Assembly (NCBI GenBank): GCA_022539475.1
Contig: VCMS01000205.1
Location: forward strand, 1-64,000
Origin: Gracilaria domingensis
Lineage: Eukaryota > Rhodophyta > Florideophyceae > Gracilariales > Gracilariaceae
Reading direction: 5' to 3'
Length of the DNA: 64,000 bases
How positions within the stretch are numbered: the stretch's first letter is position 1; each line of letters opens with the position of its first letter. The notes beneath the pieces are model-generated. The model searched no databases and was not told the DNA's origin. It saw nothing but the letters and a program-made list of their open reading frames with translations. A program made the translations under genes and the position numbers. Positions 10,928 through 22,413 of the stretch are shown here, piece by piece.

Positions 10928-11946
10928 TCCAAGCCTGCGCTTGCGCGTCCCACGTGGTACAGTAGACACACGTGCCCGGGAGCCCGTGACGTCACCACTG
11001 GTCTTGTAGAGCCCCCGTTGATCTGGCCGAGCTATACTACACCCCCCCCCCGATGTTTTCCTGATCTCGGCGGGGAGATAAAGAAAGTGCGGCGTGGAAG
11101 CTGCACTTTCCTCCCCCCGCCTCTTACAACTTTCAAGGCACGCGCCGCCAGGCACGGCAACGCGCCAGAGCGCACGATGTCCTTCGCCCTGCCGTCGCGC
11201 CGCCGAGGCGCGACGGCCGCGCCAATTGCGGACCGCGTGGCCGCAAGAAGAAGCGCCGCCACGTGGCCGCAAGAAGAAGGTTCGCCGCCGCCGCGTAGCC
11301 GCACCGAGAAGCGCCGCCGCCGCCGCGCCGCCGCAAGCAGAAGCGCCGCCGCCGACGCGGCGCTGTAAGAAAAAGCGCCGCCGCCGCCGCTCCGCTGCAC
11401 AAGAAGAAGCGTCGCTGCCGCCGCGCCACCGCATGAAGAGGCACTGCCTCGAACCGCCGCTACCGAAAGAAGGGTGCACTGCTGTGATCGCCGCTTGCTC
11501 GCACTACCGGATGTTGGCTACTGCTGGTACTGGTCGTTGTCGCTGTCGCTCACTGCTGAGCTAGAATTGTTGCTACCATCGCTGTGGGACTGTGCTGGTG
11601 TAAAAGTGAGCCGCGGCTACTGGATGACGGCGCGTGGTGTGACTACTGCTGGATAATGGTGACTACTGCTGGATGATGGTGACTACTGCTGGACGATGGT
11701 GGCCACTCCTTGGTACTAGACGTTAGCGATGACTGTGGCTACTGCCAAGTGCTGGACGCTGGATTTTGGTGTAAATCCTGCTACGTGGTGACCGCTGAAG
11801 CTGGGTGTGTATACTTCTAACTCTATCGTCCGCGCAGCTTGGCAAAGGATGGGGCAGAGCGTGATCTTTAGTCAAGAAGGCAGCAAAATGAAATGCAAGG
11901 CAACAAAGAAGGGGACGCAAAGCAAGGAAACAGGACGAGGGAGGAT
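10928..11946. repeat. GC-rich low-complexity stretch with short tandem repeats
   Basis: No convincing gene. About 11210-11440 is a degenerate repeat built on GCCGCAAGAAGAAGCGCCGCC, which gives long arginine/lysine- or alanine-rich frames on both strands. The overlapping ORFs here (for example 10919-11479 minus and 11094-11564 plus) are best explained by that composition. At 11638-11700 three tandem copies of a roughly 23-base unit (GACTACTGCTGGANNATGGT) form a small minisatellite. Confidence 0.7.
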
Positions 11947-12402
11947 TCACGTAGACGAGACAGACTTAACAGTTCGATAGATGGTACGAAGTGCCTTAGC
12001 AGTCGACGCCGATCTGCGTCCCATCATTGAGAGCGCAAGGCCTAACCCGACTCCTCGAACGAACAACGCTGGTAATTCCTGCACACTAGCCTTCAAATCG
12101 TCGACGGATACTCCTCGATGGTGCAAGAAGTCATGTAACGCATCTTCACATGCCAGTATTTCCGCTTCAATCTTCTCTTCCAATTCATCTTCGTCTTCCT
12201 CTGCCGCCACTGCAGCCTCCTCCTCCTCGGCAACTTCCTTCGTAACTTCCTCAGCTTCACGCTCAATGACGCAGGTGGACCGTGCCGGGGGCACGTCAGA
12301 CCCGGCGGTGTCGTCGTCGGTCATTGCGGCCAGAGTGTCTCTAGCGGACATGTTGAGACGGGTGGTGCGATTGACTACTGGGATAGATAAGGATAACGAC
12401 AC
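11947..12402 (-). CDS. Small acidic protein with a coiled-coil segment, unknown function
   Basis: Open frame of 151 residues. The first Met may not be the true start: a second Met at residue 18 begins MSARDTLAAMTDDD and would give about 134 residues. Residues about 48-85 are rich in Glu/Ala/Lys/Asp (for example EEEEAAVAAEEDEDELEEK) and should form a charged helix or coiled coil. The C-terminal half (residues about 85-151) looks globular, with a hydrophobic stretch VRGVGLGLALSMMG and a basic end. No family is recognised. Codon use and composition are unlike the repeats around it, so a host gene is plausible. It stands alone, with no operon-like neighbours. Confidence 0.45.
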   Translation of the reverse strand: MSLSLSIPVVNRTTRLNMSARDTLAAMTDDDTAGSDVPPARSTCVIEREAEEVTKEVAEEEEAAVAAEEDEDELEEKIEAEILACEDALHDFLHHRGVSVDDLKASVQELPALFVRGVGLGLALSMMGRRSASTAKALRTIYRTVKSVSST

Positions 12403-13490
12403 CGCTACCTAAATAAGCAAATGGAGCGTGACAGGTCACTATGCCAGCAAAGCACCAACCAGCCGCAAATTGACAAAATGTATCGACAGAAGCGAAAATC
12501 GTGGCGCTGCGTGGGACATGGATAAGACCTGAACATTCCAACAGAAGACCTAAGCCGCCAAGTGAGGATTGGCGAGCCACCGACCACCGACCTACATAAC
12601 GAAGAGCCGTGCGCTGACATCATTACATTTTATGGATGGTGAGCAGCACTAGGGTATTTAGGACTAGACGGTTAGCAAGTTACAACTTAGGGTATACGAA
12701 CCACAAGAATTGTAGATATAAACTCCCCGAGTTCGAGGCTTCGCAGCCAACCTAACTCGGGCAGACCACTTCCCCCCTCGACGACCCCCCCCCCCCCCCC
12801 ATCCTTGCCTCTCTCGCCTTTCTTCCTCCCTTTCCGTCGTCACGAATCTTCTTTCCTTTGGCACTCCCATCTTCCCTCAGCGCAGTCTGCGCCTCCCTGC
12901 CACCAACCTTTCCCCCTACATTTCCTTATTCCCGGCGGCTCGGTCTCCCGCCGTTCCCCACACAGTCGCCTTGTGCTGCCCCCCATTGGGCTCGTCCGCA
13001 CATTGCGATCATATCTACATCCCCGTTCCCCCGGACGGACGTGGGCAGTGGTACGCATTGCACGGGTTCCCTTCCTGTCATCACCTCGCCTGGTTACTAG
13101 GTTTATGGTGGTATCGACGACAGGATCGAACGCCTTAGCCCTGCCCATTCTACTGTTCCGCCGACAGCCTTGGTGTGTTGGTCTGTTGGCGCTGCATCCT
13201 GTCGTTGTGTTGGCATTCGGCATCGAACGCCGAACCACACTCTCGTTTAATTACTCTGCCCGCTTCCTGTTAGCGGAGAGTTTCCACTATCTTGGGGTTA
13301 TCTTGTCTGCTCCTGCAGGCATCGGAGCTACGTTAACTTGTCGCCCCTTTTGGGCTGGTACTCTCGAGCATTTATTGTGTCCCTCTCCTTGGGTTTGTCA
13401 CCACCCGCGCTGTTTCCCCCAAAAATGGCGTCCACATTTCATCTTTGTTATATGCACATATACAACTGTGTTTCCTTTCTACTAAACGAC
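12403..13490. other. Pyrimidine-rich region with a poly-C run, no assignable gene
   Basis: A TATA-like stretch (TATAAACT near 12718) is followed by an 18-base poly-C tract (about 12785-12802) and 600 bp of CT-rich DNA. A plus frame of 226 residues (12805-13485) has the Pro/Ser/Leu/Phe-rich look of translated CT-rich leader or LTR DNA rather than of a protein. It could be the R-U5 part of an old solo LTR, because the B-type LTRs give similar frames, but I found no paired ends. Confidence 0.35.
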
Positions 13491-14748
13491 TGCACTGAGG
13501 TGCTGTATAAAATTAATTTATATAAGGAATTGCTGCAATTTGGTTATTCAATCAGATACTCGGATTTCTACAAAAAAACGAAATTGTTTGCAAAGGGACT
13601 ATACAACGCAGCATTTATTTGCTATATGCATAGAAGGTCTAACCTCTTGTTCAGCAAAGAGCACAGCGTGACTGGCACACGTGGAATGCCGGAATGCAAT
13701 CACAAGTATACTAATGAGATCTTTCTGTACTCATATGGTGCATAATATTCTAAATTCGAGAATTCTACTGCGTTTAGGTAATAACTATATTGCTCTATGA
13801 AGTTCTTGGCAAATTAGAATGAATCAAAACTATACATAAAACAATTTTAAAGACAATTTACGATGTCCCAACTCAAAAATTTTTGCATCTATCATCTTTC
13901 AGCTAATGCTGACTACAACTCACTATACTTGACAATGCTTTCACCTACGTTATTACTACTTCTACTCCTTTGTGCATCACTAAAATATTTGACGATTCCA
14001 CATTGTAAATTAGTAATGCTCTACTATAGTTGACACCAAGAACCATCCTAAGCGCCTTAAATATGAACGGCAATCGAGTGATGTAAACAAAACTACTCTT
14101 GACGTCAGTCAACCCTACCTCAACTCCACCTGGGATTACACTGTCGGTCGAACTACATTTTGATACACGATGCATTGTACTAGATGCTTACATATGAGTC
14201 CAGTATAGCTTCCGGTGCTTCGTAACGTGATCTGCAAGAGCTCAGCTCTGGTAGACAGTCACACCTTAACTTCAGTTAGTAAGGTTCCTTGATAAACCTC
14301 TTAAAAGGTGTATACGCTTTTATTACAACGTGCAAAGACATTTATGGCTGTAGAACTCCCGTGGAGTTTTACTTTGTCCGTTTTTCGTTTCATTCTGCTT
14401 TTTGTTCTTCACTCAGCCAGTTTCTTGGCTTGCTTTTTCTCTTTCTTTTTCCTTAGATGTTTCCGAGGGAATAATTCATATATTTATTTGGCCGCTTCTG
14501 GGTTCCGATTAGTCCGTTTATGCGGCTGTTAGTTCTAATATGAATTTCCTTCTCGAAAAAAGACAAACTCTAGGATTTGTAAACATCTGCGTCATTTGCC
14601 ACAAAAGCGACGTATAGAAATATACACGTGCTCTGAACACGCAGGAGAAAATAAAATAGCAAACTGTTGATATTGTTTAAAGAAAATGCATTAGCATTCC
14701 AGACAGAGTTTGTTACTTATATTAAAATTTCTTTTTCTTACATGCGTA
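13491..14748. other. AT-rich spacer, nothing recognised
   Basis: AT-rich DNA with only short frames such as 13945-14175 minus (76 residues, no motif). I see no repeat ends, tRNA or promoter that I can support. It ends at the TA that flanks the pogo-like element. Confidence 0.5.
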
Positions 14749-17373
14749 CACCCAGTGACCGTACCTGGTGTGGTCGACATTAAAAATGGTAGCTCAAATT
14801 ATAGTAGAGGTACCACGAATAGTGTGGTCCACAAGAAATACGGTTCCACACTATATAAATATCAGAAACATATCGTGTAGGCCACATCATTTATTTTAAG
14901 AGCAATTGGTGTGGGTAGCACTTTCGGTTGGAGTTAGGGCACACCTTTCACTTCGACGGAACTGATTCGCCCTCAAAGTGACTACGGTGCTTTAAAAAAA
15001 TTTCCTGAAGAGCAGGAAACAATTGGCGTTCCTCCGACTGGCCGTTAAAGTTTAACGCGAGACCAGTTCAAATCATCGCTTTGCGTGCGTACGGAATACT
15101 ATCCATATCACGCTGTACGTTCACATCCCTAACATAATCAGCGGCAAGCTTCAGAAAGAACCGCTTTCGGAAATTACTAACTTTACCAAACGCTGATCAT
15201 TCTCTTTTTGCAATCTTTTCTATATTGATCCGCTCTCAACAAACACCCCATGCACTTTTTATCTTCTGAATTATGAACAAATCCGACTGCTGCACAAAGT
15301 TCGTGGCGTTCTTTGGGAAACATCTGAATGGCGTTCTAATTCTTTGGCACGCATCTTGTAACGCAACGGTGGGGTTGTCGCCGCCGCAGTTGCCGACAAA
15401 TAAGATTCAACTTCGATGGTCCGATACCGCTGACATTGCTCGCGCTTTTTCAAGCCACTGAGGCATAACAGGTGTGTCTATCAACTCCTACGGGCACGTT
15501 TTGTAACTCACTCTTGGTACATTATCGGGCACTCCGCGAATTGGAAAGGACCTAAATGGTTTCTTTAAAACCGTAAAATTTGGCTGGATGCTTGCGTTTG
15601 GACCGTGGCTGATTCTAACCACCATGGTCTTTCCCTCAGAACCTGAGACAACATCGCATTACATAAGCTTTTGCTCACCAAAGAAACCCAATGTCGTCCC
15701 GTTGTCCATGTCTATCATGAAACGGGTTTTACCAGCGTTCTCGACATCTTCTTCCTACCATTCTTCACTGCGAAAAGCTCGGGCCACAACGCCTTAATCA
15801 AAGGCGGCTTGCTTATGAATCACTTCCGTTTTCTGGGGTTACAGCATTACTTTTCCTGTATGATCCCGGCTCAAAATTCTGTAGCGCTCCATGAAACTCT
15901 GAATCCAGCGACGATCGATACAGTCGGCAATATATTTCTGTGATCTCTCGTTCTTAGTCTCCTTGGTGAAAGGTGTATCATGTGATGTTTTTCTTATCTT
16001 CAAAGCCAATGCTGGCCCAGTATTCCAATTAAACTTGACTCCTAGTTTAGGAGTCTGTCGAACTCGCTTAGCATACACATGTGCAGATCTTGCACCCCCT
16101 GTCGCGTTTTTCTACCACCCCCAGACTTTGTTTTTAGGTTAACTTTCTTGAGTCCAATATTTGTTCCTCTTAATATAGAGGTATATGTAGAATGTGTTGA
16201 TGAAGAATGTTTGAGATATGAATCTCGATGTCGTGTTGTTTCGGACCCTGGCGGTCAGAAGAGTGAGATTTGTGTTTTGTGGCAGTGGAGCCTCAACTGC
16301 ATTGATAGGGATACTGTATATATCTCTCGAGAGAGATATATATCGGGGATAAACTGTATTTGATTTATTAGAGGCGCATATGCGTCTGCTTCGAGCTCCT
16401 GCACCTAATCTGGCTCAGAGGGGAGATACGCGGTTTAGCAGGTTTACGCTATCTCGAACAGTACTTAAGTAGAGAGCTAGTTGTCGATGAACGACTTTAC
16501 GAACAATCAACTCATCAATAAACTATCTTCTACAACTATACTATTGTTTGTATCGGTCTCTGACGACCAGCGCGACGCCGCCCCAGCGGGGGCCGTTAGT
16601 CTCGTCCGCACATGCAGCCTGCCGAGGGCCGCCACTGTGCTCCCCATCGTTGTCCAGTAGAACAGCGCCGCCGGGCGCCGGGACACTGGGCGTCGTTGGT
16701 CCGGAACTCTAGCTCCTGAAGAAGCCAGAAGACCGTGGGTCGACAGACTTTGACAGTACACGCACCTCTGCTTTGTGGTTTGCCGTCTTGGTCCACGTAA
16801 TCAAATCTGTTGCGACAGATACGACTGGCTTTCATCAGGTTGGCATTTCGTCCGCTGCGAAAAAGAGTAGGAAAGTTGTCTACGGCCTTGGAAATTATAT
16901 GTTCAGGCCCATTGATGGTGGCCTGCTTTTTCATCCATGAGGCTAGTTTGGATCTATCTGAAATGGTGAGAACACTGTACACTTTCTGGGAGCGTTTTGT
17001 TGTCGCGGTACTCGGTGAATTGGTGATTTCGATGCTGGGGGTTTCATTTGGCTGGGCAATGGAGCTGCACTTGATACATTTAAGCATTGTGCGACACGCT
17101 GAAAGGCGGCCAAAATCGGTGACGCAGTCAAAGAAATGGGCATGATATTCTTGGATCAAAGAAACCGAGAAGCCGTCGTAAATCTTGTGACTGCGGGTTG
17201 GGGCTGATTCATTTGTCATGCTCGCGTATACGTTTTCTCAAACTCGCGATTTGACCGTTTTCGTCACACTTTTTACATTTTGCTGAGCACGCATTGTACC
17301 GTGAATAGTGTGGTCCACACCATTTGCGGTACCACACTAATTAAACAGCCACACCTATTACGGTCACTGGGTG
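14749..17373 (-). mobile_element. Pogo-like (Tc1/mariner superfamily) DNA transposon, 2.6 kb, decayed
   Basis: The ends are perfect 15-base inverted repeats, CACCCAGTGACCGTA on the left and TACGGTCACTGGGTG on the right, flanked by TA on both sides (14747-14748 and 17374-17375), the target duplication of this superfamily. Just inside each end lie repeats containing GAATAGTGTGGTCCACA and TACCACACTA-like units, likely transposase binding sites. The interior codes on the minus strand for a decayed DDE transposase. A lone copy of the right end, differing by one base, is found at 46831-46848. Confidence 0.85.
15100..17219 (-). pseudogene. Pogo-type DDE transposase pseudogene
   Basis: Minus-strand coding remnant filling most of the transposon. 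The first 150 residues (from 17219) include KVYSVLTISDRSKLASWMKK and HIISKAVDNFPTLFRSGRN, as in N-terminal parts of pogo/jerky-type transposases. The DDE_1-type core lies between about 15700 and 15260: FMIDMDNGTTLGFFGEQKL, GKTMVVRISHGPNASIQPNF, then ILFVGNCGGDNPT and NATNFVQQSDLFIIQKIK. The family pattern has Asp in the segment written here as FVGNC, so that catalytic residue has become Gly. Several stops and frame changes also interrupt the gene, for example around 16.6 kb and in the 15.4-15.7 kb core. It cannot make active transposase. Confidence 0.75.
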
Positions 17374-17558
17374 TAGTGACAGAGCGCTCTTAAAATAATA
17401 CGGTAGGTGAGACCAAAATGTAAATATATGCCGTGCAGAATGTCTACAGATAAATCACAACATGTTGACATTAACTCTTCACCAGAAAGTAAAACGTTTT
17501 TAATTTCGCTAATTAGCGCTTTAAGTTCAAGCATAAATAACGCAAAAGTATTATTCCG

Positions 17559-18436
17559 TGTACTGCAAAATCATTTCACAGACAGGGAAAAGAACCACCC
17601 GCGTGCGCAGTAAACATCCAACCGTATAAACCCTGGTTGTGGCCGAAATATGGCCGATATGTGACCGAAATGTTGGCGTATAAGTCGAAAACTCGTGGGA
17701 GCATAAATCTCGTCAATATAAGAAGCTTTTGTTTTCATGCATGTGGCCGAAATATGGCCCATATATGGCCGCATTGAAAAACAAGAAATACCTATCTTGG
17801 TGACATACGCGTTCTCACAAAATTTCGACTTATACGCCAACATTTCGGTCACATATCGGCCATATTTCGGCCATAACCGGGGTTTCTTGGCCAAGATGTT
17901 CAGCCTTGCTCTCTGTGTTGGGTGGCTGAGTGGGAGAGCTCTCCCTTGTGTAGACACATGCAGGTCGTAACTCAGAAACTCAGAGCGACCTCTTCTTGCC
18001 TTACAGAGAAAGGTGAGGCGAGAGAATCCGCTGATGTGGTGGGTCCAGAGATGTCGGATACGCCATTAGAGTAGAAAGATCCACTTTAGCGGAATTAAAA
18101 GCGGGAAAATGGGGGATCCGGCGTTGTATACGGGAAACGAATCCGCGGAACAGAGGTGAATGGAAATCCCAGCATTGAATAAATCTGTATACACAAGGCA
18201 GAATATATCACAACCGTTGGTAAACAACTTAGGAAAAATAAACACAAAAACAAGCAATAAAAACAAGTACATAGCACAGTAGTATGCGGGCAGTGGTTCC
18301 TCGACTGGCAAAAAGGTGTAACTACACCGGAATGGTGGCGATACTCTCTTCGATGGAGTAGAACTCTTCACCAGCGGAGCTAGTTAGATCCAAGGTTCCC
18401 CTTGTTCGTTGTTTACTTAGTAAGGGCGACGGCGGC
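17559..18436 (-). repeat. 5'-truncated Gypsy LTR (B-type superfamily), minus strand
   Basis: The reverse complement matches the solo LTR at 45048-45927 over its 3' two-thirds, including the blocks CTCCGCTGGTGAA, AGAGTATCGCCAC and CTAAGTAAAC, and it ends ...TTTTGCAGTACA at 17559. The homology stops near 18436, about 300 bp short of the expected LTR start, so this copy is truncated. It is interrupted by the foldback element at 17613-17900. The ORF at 18066-18371 minus is only LTR sequence read as protein. Confidence 0.7.
17613..17900. mobile_element. MITE-like foldback element inside a Gypsy LTR
   Basis: About 290 bp. The left arm (17613-17690) contains GGCCGAAATATGGCC, GTGACCGAAATGTTGG and CGTATAAGTCGAAA. 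The right arm (17820-17900) repeats these in reverse order and opposite strand, so most of the element can fold into one long stem. The terminal 18 bases on both sides begin AACATC. A CAG on both sides (17608-17610, 17901-17903) may be a 3-bp target duplication. It has no coding capacity. It splits the LTR at 17559-18436, which gives its relative age. Confidence 0.65.
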
Positions 18437-19037
18437 CAAAAACGAGAGATGTCCAAGAACGATCTGACGATGAAGTTGTTCAGATCGGTTCTACGCAGCT
18501 TGGTATGTTTTCGTGACTCCCAAATCGACGGCTGAAATAAATTAACTTCTTCACCGCGTTTGAAATGCCATGAACTTGTACAGCTCAAGAACTGAATCAC
18601 AAAGAACAATTTGCATTATGTGAAATGAAAGATGTTCTCATTCTTTATTGCTTGAAAAGTCAGAATTCTAGTACAGAAGGTGTTTATTGGTGTATATTAA
18701 TAGCTATGGAAAAAGGGATGCATGAAGAAATGAAGAGTCGTCGAATGTTTGGATCGATGTGTTCATCGATTTTGAAAAGAGGGTGAATGTAATATAGTCA
18801 CATCCACTTAGCTATCACGACCGCAACCTGTGATTACATCACAACCGTACAAGTAGTACAAGTAGACCTTCATCTAGAGGATGGGCTACACTCTAGTCTA
18901 GTCATCGGCAGTGAAACTGCAGCTCTGAACTATCGGTCAAAGGTAAAAATGTTGCACCGACCCCTCTTCCCTCCATTCTCTTACACTTGGTAGCATCGCG
19001 TAGCATGCTAATGCACCGGTAATTAATTCTGACCATT

Positions 19038-19675
19038 GTGTCGAGACCAATGTTGCTGGCAGCACCGAAAGATGCCCTGCAACTTTGCCATCGTCGGTTG
19101 ATACACACAGTCTCTGCGTCACAGGTGAAGAGACTGATGAAGAATCAGATTATTCCAACTTTATCAACATCCAACTTGGAATGCATCCCCTGTGTATCTG
19201 ATAAGGCGGATCTCTCAGTACTGCCGCACATCCTGGTCATCTTCATACACATCTCACTACCGCAGGGATAGATTCTCATAATGGATTCAAGTACTACATC
19301 GTTATTGTTGATGAATACACCAGATTCCTCTTCAAAAGGCCTCTTCGTCTCAAAAGTGAAGCTTCTGAAGTTATTTTCGAGTATGCCGAGTGGTTTGAAG
19401 GTCATTCAGGAGCAGTGGTTCGGTCCGTGCACTCTGATGGTGGTTCGAAGTTTTCCAGAGCTCAGAAGAGGTTACGAAAAGAAGGAGTTAACATATCTAC
19501 GACTTTTCCTTATACTCCGTCTTCTAACGGACTGGCTGAACGCCATATACCTTTACCGATGGGACCAGTCCGAGCGTGCCTCCAGCAAGCTCACCTGCTC
19601 ATCTCATTCTGGACTGATGCTCTTGCACAGTACACAATGGCAAAGAATGCTGTGGTATACACAACAACTGGGAAA
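19038..19675 (+). pseudogene. Copia integrase remnant of element E
   Basis: Frames in this block show the gag-pre-integrase signature (LCHRRLIHTVSASQVKRLMKN) followed by integrase core patches: VRSVHSDGGSKFSRAQKRL and YTPSSNGLAERHI, the two downstream catalytic regions of a Copia integrase. It is broken. The coding sequence stops at 19675, where a DNA element with short inverted ends begins, and integrase-type sequence resumes at 24907. Confidence 0.7.
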
Positions 19676-20200
19676 TGCAGGAAATGCCGAAACTAAGAGA
19701 ATTTAAAAATAATGATAACTCCAAAGTTATTACATGATAACATCAGAGTTATCATGCTAAGTTGCGATGATAACTTTGCTAACATCACAGTTTTGAGACC
19801 CGAGCTCCTGGGTTAGAACTAGGGTCAGTCTAAGATATCTAATTTACTTATTACCTTACTGTAGTTCTTTCATGAACGCAACCGTTCGAACTCTGAGAAT
19901 GAACCAAATTTAAAACACACAAGTTACAAAGTAACACTTTTTGCAGTTTTTCTTTCACGTTTACGAGGTGAGAGTTTAAATATCTTTTACCCCACATTGT
20001 CAATTTGTTACATGTCATGTACAAATTACTCTCATAGACAAATTCTAGCCTGAGCTTAGAGTCGCAATCGAAACTTGGTTATTTTTCTTTAGTCTCAAAA
20101 ATTTGACGTTAGTCATCAATGATAACATAACATACATCGCGATATGTTGTGTGATGTGTTGAGGAACAGTACAAGATTTTCAAGAATTACTGAGGTTTAT

Positions 20201-20498
20201 ATGACATCTGTGAGCATTACAGCTATGAAGAGCTAGCACGAGAGGAAAGCGAGCGACGCAGCCGGCCGGCCGCTACTGCCGAGCGTATCAGAAGGCACAG
20301 TTCGCCCCCCCCCGCGGACCGCTGACGGTGACAATGCGACCTGACTGTCTCCTTTCGGAGACACTGTCTCGCACAAAACCTAAGCGGTCGTGGCTGATCT
20401 CGGACTCTGTGAACCAGAAAGAGACACGGGTCTTTATCGGCGCTCTCGCTGCACGTCCTAGCCCGGATCCGCTCTCTCCTCGCATGTCCGTTTCTTCC
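20201..20498 (+). repeat. A1 split direct repeat of the DIRS-like element
   Basis: Starts ATGACATCTGTGAGCATTAC and ends near GCATGTCCGTTTCTTC. It is a near-identical direct repeat of 24259-24555. It probably contains the promoter and leader for the gag-like ORF that begins at 20585. Confidence 0.75.
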
Positions 20499-20584
20499 GT
20501 TTCTTCGTAACCTTCGCGTTACTGAGAAACTTCCCTTCATCTCGAAGCGGCGACATCTTCATTGCCACGTGCACTAAACGTAAC

Positions 20585-21229
20585 ATGGCCAATCAGTCGG
20601 ATGGAGCCCCATCCTGGCCCAGCGATACGCAAACCTTCCAAGCGCTCTGCAACGACAGCAAAGCGACTCGCGACGATTACCGAGCTATCTGCCTCGAACT
20701 TCAGAACCCCCAAATGATGGGTGAGAGCACGATGTTCGAGCGAGGACCTCATGTTCCTATTGACCACATGGGCTTCTTTAAACCTCAGCAAAGCGCATTC
20801 TTGACTGAGCTGAGGAACCGTGATCGGCGCTCGGCGAAAGAGTGGGAATACATAAACGCCGCGGGGACTTGGATGGAAATTTTGCTCACCTCTTTCACTA
20901 TAGCCATGTCGACCGACGACCCTAGTCAACTGTGCAGGCTACTTTCCACCATCAAAGCCTCCGGTGAAGCTTGCTTGGAGGTGCTTACCATGCGAGGGCA
21001 ATACTTTCGGGATATAACTGAGAAGGGTCTAGAACTCGCGCGCACGACGTCTTATCTGGTGGAACAGAGTCATGACGTCGTTTTCTCGGAGACCCACAGC
21101 ACCTTCCGGGAGGCACTCTCCTCTCGCTTAGAAGTCGAAGCGGCGAAAGAGATTGCGAAAATGATGCTCAACCAGAAGGCATCCAAGGGCAAGGGGGCGT
21201 CCAAAGACGGCGCCGCCGCCAAGCAGTAA
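20585..21229 (+). CDS. Gag-like protein of the DIRS-like element
   Basis: Open frame of 214 residues starting just after the A1 repeat. It is mostly helical in character and ends in a short basic tail (KASKGKGASKDGAAAKQ). No zinc knuckle is present and no family match can be claimed. Its place as the first ORF, upstream of RT, and the basic C-terminus suggest a nucleocapsid role, as in other DIRS-order elements. The frame looks whole. Confidence 0.6.
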   Translation: MANQSDGAPSWPSDTQTFQALCNDSKATRDDYRAICLELQNPQMMGESTMFERGPHVPIDHMGFFKPQQSAFLTELRNRDRRSAKEWEYINAAGTWMEILLTSFTIAMSTDDPSQLCRLLSTIKASGEACLEVLTMRGQYFRDITEKGLELARTTSYLVEQSHDVVFSETHSTFREALSSRLEVEAAKEIAKMMLNQKASKGKGASKDGAAAKQ

Positions 21230-21309
21230 CTATTCCTAGTTCTGCATCCATAGAGGGGGCGGGAATCACCCCTTTTTGAAGGAAGACGTCAAGGAAAGCG
21301 CACAAATGG

Positions 21310-22413
21310 GTGCGTTTACTTCATGCGTCTCCATTTGTAGCACGTGCCGTCAAGTACGGTATATATGACCCACCGGTTGTTCCCTTTACGGAAGGCACCG
21401 TGCTACCTCCGATTCCCCAATCTCCGGTAGACAAAGACTACGCGGAGAAGGACCTACGACAAGGTCTAGAAGAGCATATCTATGAAGAAGTGACAAAGGA
21501 TTATGCAATGGCAAGGGTAGAAGAGGGTAAGATGATTTCTTCAGCCTTCACAGTTTGGAGACCGAACTCCAGAGGGGTGTTAAAAGGAAGATTCGTTGTC
21601 AATTTCAGCTCGCAGTCTACTCACTGGGAGAAAGAGACGGTTAAGAGGGAAACTATTGCGTCGTTTGCCCTAGATCTGCAGCAGAACGACTATCTGCTCT
21701 CGTGGGACAAAAAGGGCGGATATAGAGCGTTCTACCTGCATCCCCGTATGCGCGACTATTTCCTGTTTCATTACGGTGGACGGTACTTTCGTTGCGTCGC
21801 GCTACCGTTCGGGTGGGGGCGCTCCGCTCTCTGGTTCACTAAGCTGCTGAAGCCCCTGGTACGTTACATTCGCGAGACGCTCGGGTACCGGCTTTTGCCC
21901 TACATCGACGACTTTCTCCTCGCCCCATCCCCGTTCGAGACTGTGGCTACGAAGCGGCACTGTCGCAGAGCGACAACAAAGCTGGACGCATTGTTGACCA
22001 GGCTCGGTATCACGAGGCATCCAGACAAGGGCGCATGGATCGGGTCTCGCCAAATCGATCATCTCGGTTTCAGCATCGACACCACCAAAATGGTGGTAAC
22101 TGTCACGCCGCACAAGGTCGCGAGAGTACACAGCATCGCCAAAGGACTCCTGCAAATTGCCTGTTTACACCAGCGCCTTGTACCAACAAAACTGTTGAGA
22201 CACTTCTGCGGCGTGTGCGTATCGCTGGGGCTCGCCTACCCACTGGCCCGTTTCTATACACGGTCGCTGTACGACTCGATAGCCGTCTCGCAGCACAAGC
22301 ACAACGAACGCAAGGAAAGGGTCCGTCTTTCCCGACAAGCTTTGCGCGACCTGCGTCATTGGCGCTCATTCACGCCGGGAAGCGGTCGGCCCCTACAACC
22401 ACCCCCTCCATAG
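21310..22413 (+). CDS. Reverse transcriptase of the DIRS-like element
   Basis: Open frame of 367 residues. RT motifs in order are FTVWRPNSRGVLKGRFVVNF (residues about 80-100), DKKGGYRAFYLHPRMRDYF (about 138-155), ALPFGW (about 173) and the catalytic box LLPYIDDFLL (about 200). The thumb has IDHLGFSIDTT. This wording (KGGYRAFYL, LPFGW, YIDDF) is that of DIRS-type RTs rather than Gypsy or Copia. The frame stops just before the RNase H frame begins at 22414. It looks whole. Confidence 0.85.
   Translation: MRLLHASPFVARAVKYGIYDPPVVPFTEGTVLPPIPQSPVDKDYAEKDLRQGLEEHIYEEVTKDYAMARVEEGKMISSAFTVWRPNSRGVLKGRFVVNFSSQSTHWEKETVKRETIASFALDLQQNDYLLSWDKKGGYRAFYLHPRMRDYFLFHYGGRYFRCVALPFGWGRSALWFTKLLKPLVRYIRETLGYRLLPYIDDFLLAPSPFETVATKRHCRRATTKLDALLTRLGITRHPDKGAWIGSRQIDHLGFSIDTTKMVVTVTPHKVARVHSIAKGLLQIACLHQRLVPTKLLRHFCGVCVSLGLAYPLARFYTRSLYDSIAVSQHKHNERKERVRLSRQALRDLRHWRSFTPGSGRPLQPPPP

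Noticed and set aside
10919-11564. Several overlapping Arg/Ala-rich ORFs on both strands
   Set aside because: They come from a GC-rich degenerate repeat that leaves many frames open at once; no start, domain or homolog supports a gene.
12805-13485. 226-residue plus-strand ORF
   Set aside because: Composition is that of translated CT-rich leader or LTR DNA. There is no signal, domain or repeated motif, so I list it only within a region note.
16317-16344. Near-palindrome of TATATCTCTC/GAGAGAGATATA inside the pogo-like element
   Set aside because: Imperfect and of simple sequence; it can arise by chance from dinucleotide runs.
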